Shown here piece by piece: positions 8,153 through 17,596 of a stretch of DNA of 64,000 bases (positions are counted from its first letter, which is position 1; each line of letters begins with the position of its first letter). A program made the position numbers and the translations under genes. Source of the DNA: Halorientalis sp. LT38 (lineage in GTDB: Archaea > Halobacteriota > Halobacteria > Halobacteriales > Haloarculaceae); contig NZ_JAYEZN010000001.1 of assembly GCF_037031225.1 (NCBI RefSeq), positions 2,294,001 through 2,358,000 on the forward strand, in the 5' to 3' direction. Below the pieces are notes generated by a model. The model was given only the letters and a program-made list of their open reading frames with translations, ran no database searches and was not told the origin of the DNA.

Positions 8153-9835
8153 ATGGCTCAGCAGATGGGTAACCAGCCCCTCATCGTACTCTCCGAGGAC
8201 AGCCAGCGGACATCGGGGAAGGACGCACAGTCGATGAACATCTCGGCCGGGAAGGCCGTCGCGGAGTCGGTCCGCACGACGCTCGGTCCGAAGGGGATGG
8301 ACAAGATGCTCGTGGGCGACACGGGCAGCGTCGTCGTCACGAACGACGGCGTCACCATCCTCGACGAGATGGACATCGAGCACCCCGCGGCCAACATGAT
8401 CGTCGAGGTCGCCCAGACCCAGGAGGACGAGGTCGGCGACGGCACCACGACCGCCGTCGTCATCTCCGGCGAACTCCTCGCGAAGGCCGAGGACCTCCTC
8501 GACCAGGACATCCACGCCACCATCCTGGCCCAGGGGTACCGCCAGGCCGCCGAGAAGGCGAAGGAGATCCTCGAGGACATGGCCATCGACGTCGCCGAGG
8601 ACGACACCGACATCCTCGAGCAGATCGCCGCCACCGCCATGACCGGCAAGGGCGCCGAGAACGCCAAGGACACCCTCTCCGCGCTCGTCGTCGACGCCGT
8701 CCGCGCCGTCGCAGACGAGGAGGGCATCGACACTGACAACGTCAAGATCGAGAAGGTCGTCGGCGGCTCCATCGACGAGTCCGAACTCGTCGAGGGCGTC
8801 ATCGTCGACAAGGAGCGCGTCCACGACAACATGCCCTACGCCGTCGAGGACGCCGACGTGGCCCTCCTCGACACCGCGATCGAGGTCCCCGAGACCGAAC
8901 TCGACACCGAGGTCAACGTCACCGACCCCGACCAGCTCCAGCAGTTCCTCGACCAGGAGGAAAAACAGCTCAAGGAGATGGTCGACAAGCTCAAAGCAGC
9001 CGGCGCCGACGTCGTCTTCTGCCAGAAGGGCATCGACGACATGGCCCAGCACTACCTGGCCCAGGAGGGCATTCTCGCCGTCCGCCGCGCCAAGAAGTCC
9101 GACATCAAGGCCCTCGCCCGCTCGACGGGCGCTCGCGTCGTCTCCAACATCGACGACATCACCGAGGACGACCTCGGCTTCGCCGGCTCCGTCGCGGAGA
9201 AGGACATCGGCGGCGACCAGCGCATCTTCGTCGAGGACGTCGAGGACGCCCGCGCGGTCACGATGATCCTCCGCGGTGGCACCGACCACGTCGTCGACGA
9301 GGTCGAACGCGCCATCGAGGACTCGCTGGGCGTCGTGCGCGTCACTCTCGAGGACGGCAAGGTCCTCCCCGGTGGCGGCGCACCCGAGACCCAGCTCGCG
9401 CTCGGTCTCCGTGACTACGCCGACTCCGTGGGTGGCCGCGAACAGCTCGCCGTCGAGGCGTTCGCCGACGCCATCGACGTCGTCCCGCGCACGCTCGCCG
9501 AGAACGCCGGGCTCGACCCCATCGACTCGCTGGTCGACCTGCGCAGCCAGCACGCCGACGGGAACACCACCGTCGGGCTGGACGCCTACACCGGCGACGT
9601 CGTCGACATGGAAGCTGACGGCGTCGTCGAGCCGCTCCGCGTCAAGACCCAGGCCGTCGAGTCGGCCACCGAGGCCGCCGTGATGATCCTGCGCATCGAC
9701 GACGTCATCGCGGCCGGCGACCTCAAGGGTGGCCAGAGCGACGACGACGGTGACGAAGGACCACCTGCCGGCGGCCCCGGCGGCGCGCCCGGCGGCATGG
9801 GCGGCATGGGCGGCGGTATGGGCGGCATGATGTAG
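8153..9835 (+). CDS. thsA: Thermosome (group II chaperonin) subunit
   Basis: 560 residues, start [20 protein letters not shown]. It forms double-ring ATP-driven folding cages in the cytoplasm, probably with paralogous subunits encoded elsewhere. Motifs are [13 protein letters not shown] and VTNDGVTIL at the N-terminus, the ATP-binding GDGTTTAVV (about residues 95-103), and a Gly/Met-rich tail of GGMGGM type. A TTG six bases upstream could extend the frame but the ATG fits the family start. Whether it is subunit 1, 2 or 3 cannot be decided by eye. Confidence 0.95.
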   Translation: MAQQMGNQPLIVLSEDSQRTSGKDAQSMNISAGKAVAESVRTTLGPKGMDKMLVGDTGSVVVTNDGVTILDEMDIEHPAANMIVEVAQTQEDEVGDGTTTAVVISGELLAKAEDLLDQDIHATILAQGYRQAAEKAKEILEDMAIDVAEDDTDILEQIAATAMTGKGAENAKDTLSALVVDAVRAVADEEGIDTDNVKIEKVVGGSIDESELVEGVIVDKERVHDNMPYAVEDADVALLDTAIEVPETELDTEVNVTDPDQLQQFLDQEEKQLKEMVDKLKAAGADVVFCQKGIDDMAQHYLAQEGILAVRRAKKSDIKALARSTGARVVSNIDDITEDDLGFAGSVAEKDIGGDQRIFVEDVEDARAVTMILRGGTDHVVDEVERAIEDSLGVVRVTLEDGKVLPGGGAPETQLALGLRDYADSVGGREQLAVEAFADAIDVVPRTLAENAGLDPIDSLVDLRSQHADGNTTVGLDAYTGDVVDMEADGVVEPLRVKTQAVESATEAAVMILRIDDVIAAGDLKGGQSDDDGDEGPPAGGPGGAPGGMGGMGGGMGGMM

Positions 9836-10121
9836 GAGAGGCGAGCGTAGCGAGTCTCTCCGAACAGCCGAGCGGGGAACGAAGTGACCCGCGAGGCAGA
9901 CCCCACTTTTTGCACGCTCCGTCGCGCTTCGCGCGACTCCGCGGCAAAAAGCTCGGCCAAAAACCGCGGCGTCCTCCCGTTCGTCGGACACCGCGATCCG
10001 CGCGCTCACGGCGCTTCGCGCCGTTCGCGTGCGGTATACTGGCCTGCTGCCCGCCGCACCGCACCCGCATCGTCCGCCAACCGAGCTTTCTATTCTTCTT
10101 CGATCGATTACCCTGGATTGA
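9836..10121 (+). other. Intergenic hairpin-rich tract with T-run, likely thermosome terminator region
   Basis: No convincing gene. GGAGAG at 9835-9840 pairs with CTCTCC at about 9855-9860, directly after the thermosome stop. A T5 run follows at about 9907-9911. GTCGCGC-TTC-GCGCGAC is a further short hairpin at about 9928-9944. The rest is GC-rich with repeated GCG/CGC words, and AT-rich again just before 10121. Confidence 0.4.
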
Positions 10122-10556
10122 TTAGTTTCTGCTCTCGCTCGGGAGTTCCGACTGGACCGACCCACCACTCTCGCTCGCTTCGAGATCGAGGAGTCGGCGC
10201 TTGGTCGCCACGCCGTCGGCCGCCGAGTAGCCCCTGAGGCCACCGTCGCTCCCAATTACTCGGTGGCAAGGGACGATCACCGGCACCGGGTTCGAGCCAC
10301 AGGCCTGCCCCACCGCGACCGGACTGGTGTCGAGTTCCTGTGCGAGGTCGCCGTAGGTCCGCGTCTCGCCGTATGGAATCTCCGTCATGGCCCGATGGAC
10401 TGCGCCGGCGAGGCCGTCCGGGAACTCGACGGTGAGGTCGAATGCGCGGCGGTCGCCGCGCTCGTACTCGCGAACCTGGGTCCGGATTTCTTCGGGCGAC
10501 TCGACGACCGCCGACTCGTCGATCGCGACGGTGCTCTCGAACAGCGGGAGGTGCAT
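10122..10556 (-). CDS. ogt: Methylated-DNA-protein-cysteine methyltransferase
   Basis: 144 residues from the ATG at 10554-10556 (MHLPLFESTV). An in-frame ATG at 10607 would add 17 residues and cannot be excluded. The enzyme removes O6-alkyl groups from guanine onto its own cysteine and is then spent. The active site is VIVPCHRVIGSDGGLRGYS. The upstream helix-turn-helix reads IPYGETRTYGDLAQELDTSPVAVGQACGSNPVP. Single-copy DNA-repair gene with no evident operon. Confidence 0.9.
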   Translation of the reverse strand: MHLPLFESTVAIDESAVVESPEEIRTQVREYERGDRRAFDLTVEFPDGLAGAVHRAMTEIPYGETRTYGDLAQELDTSPVAVGQACGSNPVPVIVPCHRVIGSDGGLRGYSAADGVATKRRLLDLEASESGGSVQSELPSESRN

Positions 10557-10675
10557 GGGAGTCTGGTCGTGGTTTCGGCGGTAGTGTGATAACTGCCGTC
10601 CCTGCATCGGGTGAATCGGGTGGACGAGCGCCCGCTCGCTCGTCCGCGTTCCCGTCGAGGAATGGCGCCGCTCTC

Positions 10676-11794
10676 TTATTTGGTCGCGTCGTATATTTTC
10701 TGAATCTCGCTCTCAGATAGTGCCCGGTTGTAGACGCGGAACTCGTCGAGGTATACGTTCGCGTTGAAATAATCGTAATTACTGCCGTCCCAATCCCAGT
10801 TCCCGATCGTGATGTCCGGACTGTCGCCAGTGAACGTGCCCACGGTGTCGGTGGCCTCCGAGTTCCCGTTGTAGTATATGGTCGTCTCTGCAGTGTCGTG
10901 GTCGTAGGTCACGGCGGCGTGGTGGAAGGTGTCTTCGTTCACCGAGGACGTGGAGTGCAGGTACGTCCCGCTGGCGTAGTCGTAGGTCACTTTGATGGTT
11001 TGGTCTCCGCCATCGGTCTCCATCGAGAAGTTCTCCTCGGCGGTTTGTGATGTGAAAAGGCCGAACAGGAGTTGATCGTCGTTTTCGTCTCCGGGTTTGG
11101 TCCAAATCGAGACGGTGAACGAACTGTTCTTGAAGGTCCCATCGAGGGCCAAGGATTGACCGTAGTCGTCGTTTATGAACTCGCGCGACTGCCCGACTTG
11201 TCCGGTTTTGTGATCCGGCCCGTCGTTGAGCGTCCCGTCGTTGTCGTTCCCACTCTCGTCGAACATGGTGCCCGGATCCTTGTCACTGCTATCCTCGAAG
11301 GGATAGTACCCGAGCAGCCCGTCGATGCCGCCCGTGTCGAAGCTCTCGTCCAGCGTCACCGTCGTATCGCCCGTTTCGCCGCGAATCGTGAAGTTGAACG
11401 TATCTTTGCTGGAGCCGTTCAGGTCCACGTCGATGCTCACCGAGCTATCGGCGGCGACGCTGCTGAACGTGTAGGGTGAACTGACCTCGCCGCCGTCGTA
11501 GAACACGATGCTGTCGCTGGTGTCCTGGTCGACGAAGGTGATGTCGGCCGACGTTGGGAACTGATTCGTCACCGTCGCCAGATCCTGTACATCGCTGGAC
11601 CCGCTCCCGTCGCCGACGACCAGCGGTTGCGCCGACTCGACGTTCGCCTGCAGGAAGGCGTCGCTGTCGCCGACCACGTCCACGTCGCTGGTCCGTTCCG
11701 CCTCGGAACTCGTCAGGGCGTCTGTCCCCACGACGAGGATGCCGCTCCCCAGACAGAGCGTTCCCAGCCCGCTCAACAGTCGCCGTCTGTGCAT
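10676..11794 (-). CDS. Exported LamG (concanavalin-like) domain protein with GALTS-type leader
   Basis: 372 residues. The N-terminus MHRRRLLSGLG has an arginine motif followed by a hydrophobic stretch, then ALTSSEAERTSDVDVVGDSDAFL. The same leader-and-first-strand pattern occurs in the protein at 15053. A beta-rich domain spans about 40-150. A LamG/concanavalin-like lectin domain covers about 165-368 (LLGYYPFED, SFTVSIWTKPG, FHHAAVTYDHDTAETTIYYNG, ANVYLDEFRVYNRALSESEIQKIYD). It probably sits outside the cell, binding glycans or S-layer glycoproteins. It is divergent from the signal peptidase gene at 11995. The GC content looks slightly lower than in neighbouring housekeeping genes. Confidence 0.75.
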   Translation of the reverse strand: MHRRRLLSGLGTLCLGSGILVVGTDALTSSEAERTSDVDVVGDSDAFLQANVESAQPLVVGDGSGSSDVQDLATVTNQFPTSADITFVDQDTSDSIVFYDGGEVSSPYTFSSVAADSSVSIDVDLNGSSKDTFNFTIRGETGDTTVTLDESFDTGGIDGLLGYYPFEDSSDKDPGTMFDESGNDNDGTLNDGPDHKTGQVGQSREFINDDYGQSLALDGTFKNSSFTVSIWTKPGDENDDQLLFGLFTSQTAEENFSMETDGGDQTIKVTYDYASGTYLHSTSSVNEDTFHHAAVTYDHDTAETTIYYNGNSEATDTVGTFTGDSPDITIGNWDWDGSNYDYFNANVYLDEFRVYNRALSESEIQKIYDATK

Positions 11795-11994
11795 CGATGG
11801 CCTCGTGTACTCCCGAGCAGGCGTCCGGCGGGCATAAATCGTTCCGCATAGCTATCAGTTCTGGTAACCGACCGGTCGAGTCGGGTGGCGGGTTACCGCT
11901 CCCGTGTCGGTTCGAAGAATTAAGCCGCCGGAATTCTCATGAGGGGTGTGAACGGGCCGCGGGCGGCGCAGGGGCCACGGAACGGTGATCGTGT

Positions 11995-13113
11995 ATGGCT
12001 CGCCTGACGCTGCTTCTCAAGGTCGCGGGCGTGCTCGCACTGGCGGCGCTCGTCCTCGGGACGGTGCTCGGCCAGCCGCTGCTTCTCAGTTACGTCGAGA
12101 CCGGGAGCATGGAGCCGACGCTCGAAGCGGGCGACGGGTTCGTCGCCGTCCCGACGGCCCTCTCCGGCGAGCCCGAGGTCGGGGACGTGGTCGTGTTCCG
12201 CGCCCAGGAACTTCACGGCGGGGGGCTCGTGACCCACCGGATCGTCGACCGGACCGAGCGCGGATACGTGACGCGGGGCGACGACAACCCCTTCACCGAC
12301 CAGGACGGCGGTGAACCGCCGGTGCCGCGCGAACGGATCCTCGCGACGGCGCTGCAGGTGAACGGCCAGGTCCTCGTCCTGCCGAAGGTCGGACTGGTCT
12401 TCAGTGGGCTCACTGGCGGGCTCGACTGGGGCCAGCGCCGCCTGGCGGCCGCGCTCGGAACCCGGGCGCTGCTGGGGACCTCCGGCGTCGGCTACCTGCT
12501 CGTGGGGATCGGCGCCCTCCTGGTGGGGGCGGCCGGGCTCGGCGGTGAGCGCGCCGTCGAGCGGTCCCGATCCCGATCCCGGCGTCGGGAGGGGGTCTAC
12601 AGCCCGCTGGTCGTGACGCTGCTCCTGTGTGGGATGCTCGTGGTGCCGGCGACCGGGGCGATGGTCCTCGGCGGCGACTCGCACACGGTGACCGTCACCA
12701 CCACGGACCGGACGATCTCGGGGACGGTCTCGGTCCCGCCGGGGGAGTCCCGCCCCGTCGAGTACCGGGTCCCCAACGACACGCCGCTGCCGACGGTCGT
12801 CGCGTTCGAGCCGACCACCGACGGGGTCACGATCGAGCCGTCCCACGGGACGATCGCCCCCGGCGCGGAGCGGCGCGTGGTAGCGACGCTGTCCGGGCCC
12901 GGTTCCGAACCGCGCGTCGAACGGTCCTTCGTCGAGCATCGCTACCTCCCGGTCTTACCGCCCGCCGCCATCGTGGCGCTCCACGAGGTCCATCCCCTGC
13001 TCGCGCTGGCCGCGGTCGACGCGACGCTGCTCGCACTCGTCGCCGCGCTCGCGACCGGGTTGCTCGGGTCCCGCCCGCTCAGGCTGCGGTCCCGGGGGCG
13101 GACGTCCCGCTGA
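11995..13113 (+). CDS. Signal peptidase I (S26B) fused to an extra-cytoplasmic beta domain
   Basis: 372 residues. The N-terminal membrane helix (about 5-27) leads to the catalytic domain: GSMEPT with nucleophile Ser38, VTHRIVD with His81 and TRGDDNP with Asp96/97, the Ser-His-Asp set of archaeal/eukaryotic-type signal peptidases. The family usually ends soon after this. Here two more membrane helices (about 158-181 and 203-226), a beta-rich segment (about 229-312) and a terminal membrane segment (321-357) follow. It lies between genes for GALTS-type exported proteins, suggesting a dedicated peptidase for that cargo, as SipW is for TasA in Bacillus. That link is inference. Confidence 0.8.
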   Translation: MARLTLLLKVAGVLALAALVLGTVLGQPLLLSYVETGSMEPTLEAGDGFVAVPTALSGEPEVGDVVVFRAQELHGGGLVTHRIVDRTERGYVTRGDDNPFTDQDGGEPPVPRERILATALQVNGQVLVLPKVGLVFSGLTGGLDWGQRRLAAALGTRALLGTSGVGYLLVGIGALLVGAAGLGGERAVERSRSRSRRREGVYSPLVVTLLLCGMLVVPATGAMVLGGDSHTVTVTTTDRTISGTVSVPPGESRPVEYRVPNDTPLPTVVAFEPTTDGVTIEPSHGTIAPGAERRVVATLSGPGSEPRVERSFVEHRYLPVLPPAAIVALHEVHPLLALAAVDATLLALVAALATGLLGSRPLRLRSRGRTSR

Positions 13114-13183
13114 GCGGGGGCAGAATCAGGGACGATACTCGCGGCCGAACGCTTTTGCCGTCCGGTGGATCAGGGGTAGCCGA

Positions 13184-14941
13184 ATGGTCGCGTTCGAGAC
13201 GCTGCAGTCGGTCGCCATCGCGGGCTCCATCCTCGTGGGGCTGACCTGTCTGGTGCTCGCGGTGCGGACCGTCCTCGTCTACGACGCGCGCGGCGTCCGG
13301 GCCTTTAGCCTCCTCCTCGCGCTGGTCGGTCTCTGGTCGTTCAACTACGTCGCGAAGGTGTGGCTCCCGGACCTGGGGCCCCAGCTCGTCGTCGCACGGA
13401 TCGACTTCGCGCTGACGCTCTTGATCCCGCTCCTGTGGTTCAAGTTCGCCACCGACTACGTCGGGAAGACGGGTCGGACCTCCCGTCTCGTCACGGAGCT
13501 GGGCGGGGTCGTCGTCTTCGCCGCCACGCTCGCGGTGGTGTACGTGCCGGAGGGTACGATCTGGACGACGGTCCGGCCGGTCGTCGCGCCCTACCCCCAC
13601 TACGTCGCCGTCGCGAGTCCGCTCTACGTCGGCTTCGCGGCCGTCGCCGCCGTACTGTTCCTGATCGGCCTGCTCCGCCTGTTCGAGGCGGTCCTGACGA
13701 CCCGGAAGGGGTCCCTGCCGATCGCGATCCTGTCGATGGGGACCGCCATCCCCCTCTTCTTCAACGCCGAGTACGTCCTGTCGCTGGGGCTGTTCTCGGT
13801 CAACTACACCGCGCTGGGCTACGGTGCCTTCATGATCGTCGCGGCGACGACGGTGTTCTCGAACCTCTTCACCGTCAACCCCATCGCCCGCAAGACGATC
13901 CTGGCGAACGTCACCGACGGCGTGCTCGTCCTCGATCACGACCACCGGGTCGTCGACTACAACGAGCGCTTCGTCGAGACGTTCACGCCGACCGGGACCG
14001 ACCTCGTCGGCACGCCCTTCGCCGAGGCGTTTCCGTCGCTGGCGGAGGACCTCACCCTCTCGGACGGGGTCGAAACCGTGGTCGAACGGTACGACCCGTC
14101 GGGCACCACGTACGTGCGCGCGGCCATCACGCGGATCGACAACGGAGAGACCACCGTCGGCTGGAACGTCGTCACGACGGACGTCACGACGATGAAACGC
14201 CAGCAGGCGGAACTCCGCCGGCAGAACGAACAGCTCGATCAGTTCGCCAGCACCGTGTCACACGACCTCCGCAACCCGCTGAGCGTCATCTCGGGCAACC
14301 AGGAGATCGTCTCGCTCGAACTCGACGACGGCAGGGAGCAGGCGCCGGCGGAGGGGTACGCACAGGTCGACGCCGACGCCGTCGCCGACCGACTCGCGAC
14401 GATCGACAACGCGACCGACCGGATGGAGACGATCATCGAGGACCTCCTGACGCTGGCCCGGGAGGGCCAGACCGTCGAGGAACAGGCGCCGGTGGCGCTC
14501 TCGGCCGTCGCCGCCGACGCCTGGGACGTCGTCGACTCGAAGGACGCGACGCTGTCGCTCGACGCCGACGGCGAGATCGTCGCCAACCGCTCGCGCCTCC
14601 AGACGATCTTCGAGAACCTCTTCCGGAACGCGATCGACCACGTCGGCCCCGACGTCGCCCTCCGCGTGACGCTCGACGAGGACAGCTTCGCCGTCGAAGA
14701 CGACGGCCCCGGGATCCCGCCCGAGGAACGCGACCAGGTGTTCGAGTTCGGCCACACGACGAGCGAGGACGGCTCCGGCCTCGGGTTATCGATCGTGAAA
14801 ACGATGGCAGAAGGCCACGGCTGGGACGTCTCGATCGATTTCTCCTACGAAAACGGGACCCGGATCCTGTTCACCGGGGTCACTCGCGACGACTCGCAGT
14901 CCCCTCCAAAGGCGGTGCCGGAGCCCGAAAACACGGGATAA
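13184..14941 (+). CDS. Membrane sensor histidine kinase (7TM-PAS-HisKA-HATPase)
   Basis: 585 residues. About seven N-terminal membrane helices (1-225) form a histidine-kinase 7TM sensor. A PAS domain (about 235-335) follows, then HisKA with the phosphorylated histidine in VSHDLRNPLSVISGN, and the HATPase domain with N-box ENLFRNAIDH and G-boxes DDGPGIPPEERDQVFEFGHTT and GSGLGLSIV. The signal is unknown and no response regulator is nearby. A GCTTTTG box about 30 bases before the ATG fits leaderless transcription. It resembles the two kinases at 50357-54037 in architecture. Its place inside the surface-protein island may be coincidental. Confidence 0.88.
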   Translation: MVAFETLQSVAIAGSILVGLTCLVLAVRTVLVYDARGVRAFSLLLALVGLWSFNYVAKVWLPDLGPQLVVARIDFALTLLIPLLWFKFATDYVGKTGRTSRLVTELGGVVVFAATLAVVYVPEGTIWTTVRPVVAPYPHYVAVASPLYVGFAAVAAVLFLIGLLRLFEAVLTTRKGSLPIAILSMGTAIPLFFNAEYVLSLGLFSVNYTALGYGAFMIVAATTVFSNLFTVNPIARKTILANVTDGVLVLDHDHRVVDYNERFVETFTPTGTDLVGTPFAEAFPSLAEDLTLSDGVETVVERYDPSGTTYVRAAITRIDNGETTVGWNVVTTDVTTMKRQQAELRRQNEQLDQFASTVSHDLRNPLSVISGNQEIVSLELDDGREQAPAEGYAQVDADAVADRLATIDNATDRMETIIEDLLTLAREGQTVEEQAPVALSAVAADAWDVVDSKDATLSLDADGEIVANRSRLQTIFENLFRNAIDHVGPDVALRVTLDEDSFAVEDDGPGIPPEERDQVFEFGHTTSEDGSGLGLSIVKTMAEGHGWDVSIDFSYENGTRILFTGVTRDDSQSPPKAVPEPENTG

Positions 14942-15052
14942 TCGGGTTGTGGCTGGTGATTTCAGATACCCATATCCACCAGACTAGCGATATACATTCT
15001 GAGAATTGCGCCGAGACTCTTTTCACGGATACTGTCACTATGGTTGGTAGAA

Positions 15053-15751
15053 ATGAAACTGAACAGGCGGCGAACGATACTCGGTCTCGGCGGTCTCTGT
15101 GCCGCCGGCGGTGCGGCAATCGGTACCGGCGCGTTGACGAGCGTCGAGGCGACGCGGACGATCGACATCGACGTGGAAGGCGACGCGAACGCATTTGTCG
15201 GGCTGTCAGCGGGATCATCGTCGTTCGTCGACGACAGCTCGGGTGCACTCCAAATCAAGATGGGTGACGACTCCGGTGGCGGCGGGACCGGTGTCAACCA
15301 CGGCACCACGAACAACGATGTCGCGACGACGACGATAGATCCCGCCTTCACACTCACGAACCAGGGGCCAGACATTCTCTACGTCCGGATGTCCCACAGT
15401 GGCGTCAATGGGTCCGGAAACGACGCTCAGTTCGTAGCGAACGATTCGACGAGCAGCGGAACTGAAGGTGACGTGATCAACAGCACGGATACCAGCTCCC
15501 AGTACGCGTTTATCGAGCGCGCATGGTCAAGCGGGTCGCCGACGGCCGTGATCACGTCCGTCCACAGTGGCGGCTCGACCACAACCATCGACAACGCCGG
15601 ATACCTACAGATGGATCCTGGAGATTCGGTCGACGTGATCCTCCAGATTGCCTCCGACGAGGCGACGGCGGAAAATCTCATCGACACGGCTTCGATCGAG
15701 GCCTATAGCTCGGAAAGCCCATTCTCGTCGCTCTCGCTCATCCCCTCGTAG
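15053..15751 (+). CDS. Exported GALTS-type surface protein (DUF1102/camelysin-like)
   Basis: 232 residues from the ATG at 15053 (MKLNRRRTILGLGG); a TTG three codons upstream is less likely. The RRR motif and hydrophobic segment form an export signal, followed by GTGALTSVEATRTIDIDVEGDANAFVGL, the pattern shared with the LamG protein at 10676. The rest is beta-rich and Ser/Thr/Gly/Asp-rich, ending SSESPFSSLSLIPS, with no anchor. Such proteins are annotated in haloarchaea as DUF1102 or SipW-dependent cargo; this assignment is from pattern memory. It could be a filament or matrix subunit. The next gene starts 65 bases downstream. Confidence 0.65.
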   Translation: MKLNRRRTILGLGGLCAAGGAAIGTGALTSVEATRTIDIDVEGDANAFVGLSAGSSSFVDDSSGALQIKMGDDSGGGGTGVNHGTTNNDVATTTIDPAFTLTNQGPDILYVRMSHSGVNGSGNDAQFVANDSTSSGTEGDVINSTDTSSQYAFIERAWSSGSPTAVITSVHSGGSTTTIDNAGYLQMDPGDSVDVILQIASDEATAENLIDTASIEAYSSESPFSSLSLIPS

Positions 15752-15816
15752 GACCACGTGCATACGGATACTACGGGGGTATGACCCCTGCCCGCCATCG
15801 AGGACCTCTGCAATCA

Positions 15817-17565
15817 ATGAAACCGAAGACCGTTCTCGGGGTGACCGTACTCATCGCGGGTTTCGTCGTTCTCCTCGGGGTCGGCGGGGGCCTGTTCGCG
15901 ACGGACGACGTCGCCGAAAACGTCACCATCGAACCCCACCCGAACAACGGTCAGTACGTCGTCTCGGCCGGCGCCGACCAGGTCGCCATCGACGTGACGG
16001 CGGGCAACGAGAACCTCTCCGCGGCGATCAACGACGAGGCGCTCACCCGCGTCGACGACGTGGTGCTCCTCACGAACGACCGCTCGTCCTCGATCTCCGT
16101 CTGGACCGAGGACGCCGTCGACGACGTGACCTTCTACCGGAGCACGAGCGGTCGCCCCTCCCTCGAGGGCTCGGGCAACGCGGTCACGCTGGCCGCCGGT
16201 GAGACTCTCGCCGTCGGGTTCGAGATCGACACGCGCGGGAGCGACTCGGTCGAGTCGCTGCAGGAAGTCACCTTCAACGTCGCCGACGATACGTCGACGG
16301 CGACGCCCACCGAGACGGCGACGGAAACCGAGACCGCCGACTCGACCCCGGGTCCCTCCGATCCGTACCCCTACGTCCGGGTCGACGACGTGGACGACGG
16401 GCTGTTGAACGCGACCGTCGTCGGGATCGAGGACGGCGAAGCGTTCACGATCGACGCGGACAACACCGGCTACGACCCGCTTACCGGGACCGGCGACCTC
16501 GCGATCGACTCGGTCGCCCTCGAGTCCGATCGGGACGCCGACGTCGAGTTCGATCTCTCGGCGGCATCCGGACTGCCCGACGACCTCGGCCTGTCGGCCG
16601 ATGCGTTCCACAGCGAGACCGGTGCCGAGCCCCTCGGGACCGTCGCCGTGAGCCAGGACAGCCCGGCCGACGGCGTCGCGTGGATGGAGTCCGGGATCAC
16701 CGTCGACGCCGACGTCGCGGACCGCGAGGACCTGCGGCTCTACCGCGTCGAGAACGGGACGCTCTCGTTCGCGGATTCGGTCTACGAGGGCGAAGACGGC
16801 GACCGGCACGCCTACACCGTCCGGTCCTCGAACTCGACGCAGCTGGTCGTCGCCGTCGATCGGCCGTCGATCGCCGTCTCCCGGGCGTCGCTGAACCGGA
16901 CGAGCGTGTCAGTGGGCGGCGCGGTCAACGTCTCCGCGACCCTGCGCAACGACGGCGCCAGGCAGGGCGACTACGTCGCCGACCTGTCGGTCGACGGCCG
17001 GGTGCTGCGCTCGCGAGCGGTCACCGTGCCCGCGGACAGCCGGGAATCCATCCACTTCCAGCAGCGGTTCGGCGCCGAGGGGTCCTACGGGATCCGCGTC
17101 GAATCCGTGACTGCCGGCACCGTCACCGTGACCAACGAGAGCGCGGTCGTCAACGTCACCGCGACCACGGAATCCAGTCCGGGAGCCGGTCCGGGAGCGG
17201 GTCCCGGCGTCGGCCCGGGGCCCGCGGGTCCGGGAGAGCCGTCGGGCGGTCCGTCCGGACCCAGCACGACGACCCCGACGCCCTCGCCCGAGCCGGTGCC
17301 GCTGACGACCGAGTCCGAGGAGTCCGGCGTCTTCGACCTGTCCGACATAACCGGGCCCGCCGCCCTGGCGCTGTCGGGAATGGTCCTGTTCGTAGTGCTC
17401 GGCCTCCTCTACTACGTGAGCCGCCGGCTCCGGGACGACGAGGACGAGCCCGGCGAGGACGTCGGGCAGGTCGACGGGACCGACGAGTCCGTGGCCAGGG
17501 ACGGCGGCGAAGCGGTGGGCGAGGGCGGTGACGGGTCCGATGCGGGACGGGCCGACGACGCCTGA
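15817..17565 (+). CDS. Membrane-anchored surface protein with DUF1102-like and CARDB-like domains
   Basis: 582 residues from MKPKTVLG at 15817; the frame opens at 15781 but the extra residues are not signal-like. The export signal (about 5-28) is followed by a DUF1102-like beta domain (about 30-155: AINDEALTRVDDVVLLTNDRSSSISVW). A Thr/Glu-rich linker, a second beta region (about 185-360), a CARDB-like domain (about 363-460), a Gly/Pro linker and a C-terminal membrane helix (GPAALALSGMVLFVVLGLLYYV) with a basic, then acidic cytoplasmic tail complete it. It looks like a cell-surface anchor or assembly partner for the preceding exported protein. That role is inferred from adjacency. Confidence 0.65.
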   Translation: MKPKTVLGVTVLIAGFVVLLGVGGGLFATDDVAENVTIEPHPNNGQYVVSAGADQVAIDVTAGNENLSAAINDEALTRVDDVVLLTNDRSSSISVWTEDAVDDVTFYRSTSGRPSLEGSGNAVTLAAGETLAVGFEIDTRGSDSVESLQEVTFNVADDTSTATPTETATETETADSTPGPSDPYPYVRVDDVDDGLLNATVVGIEDGEAFTIDADNTGYDPLTGTGDLAIDSVALESDRDADVEFDLSAASGLPDDLGLSADAFHSETGAEPLGTVAVSQDSPADGVAWMESGITVDADVADREDLRLYRVENGTLSFADSVYEGEDGDRHAYTVRSSNSTQLVVAVDRPSIAVSRASLNRTSVSVGGAVNVSATLRNDGARQGDYVADLSVDGRVLRSRAVTVPADSRESIHFQQRFGAEGSYGIRVESVTAGTVTVTNESAVVNVTATTESSPGAGPGAGPGVGPGPAGPGEPSGGPSGPSTTTPTPSPEPVPLTTESEESGVFDLSDITGPAALALSGMVLFVVLGLLYYVSRRLRDDEDEPGEDVGQVDGTDESVARDGGEAVGEGGDGSDAGRADDA

Positions 17566-17596
17566 GGCTTAAGTCCCCTCCGCGACCAGACGTGGT

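Noticed and set aside
7376-10255. 959-residue open frame on the minus strand across the thermosome gene
   Set aside because: It is a codon-phase shadow of the thermosome gene caused by high GC; the translation has long charged runs and no family motif.
13079-13945. Minus-strand frame rich in Asp, Arg and Gln over the histidine kinase start
   Set aside because: Composition is that of a shadow frame; the plus-strand kinase explains the region.
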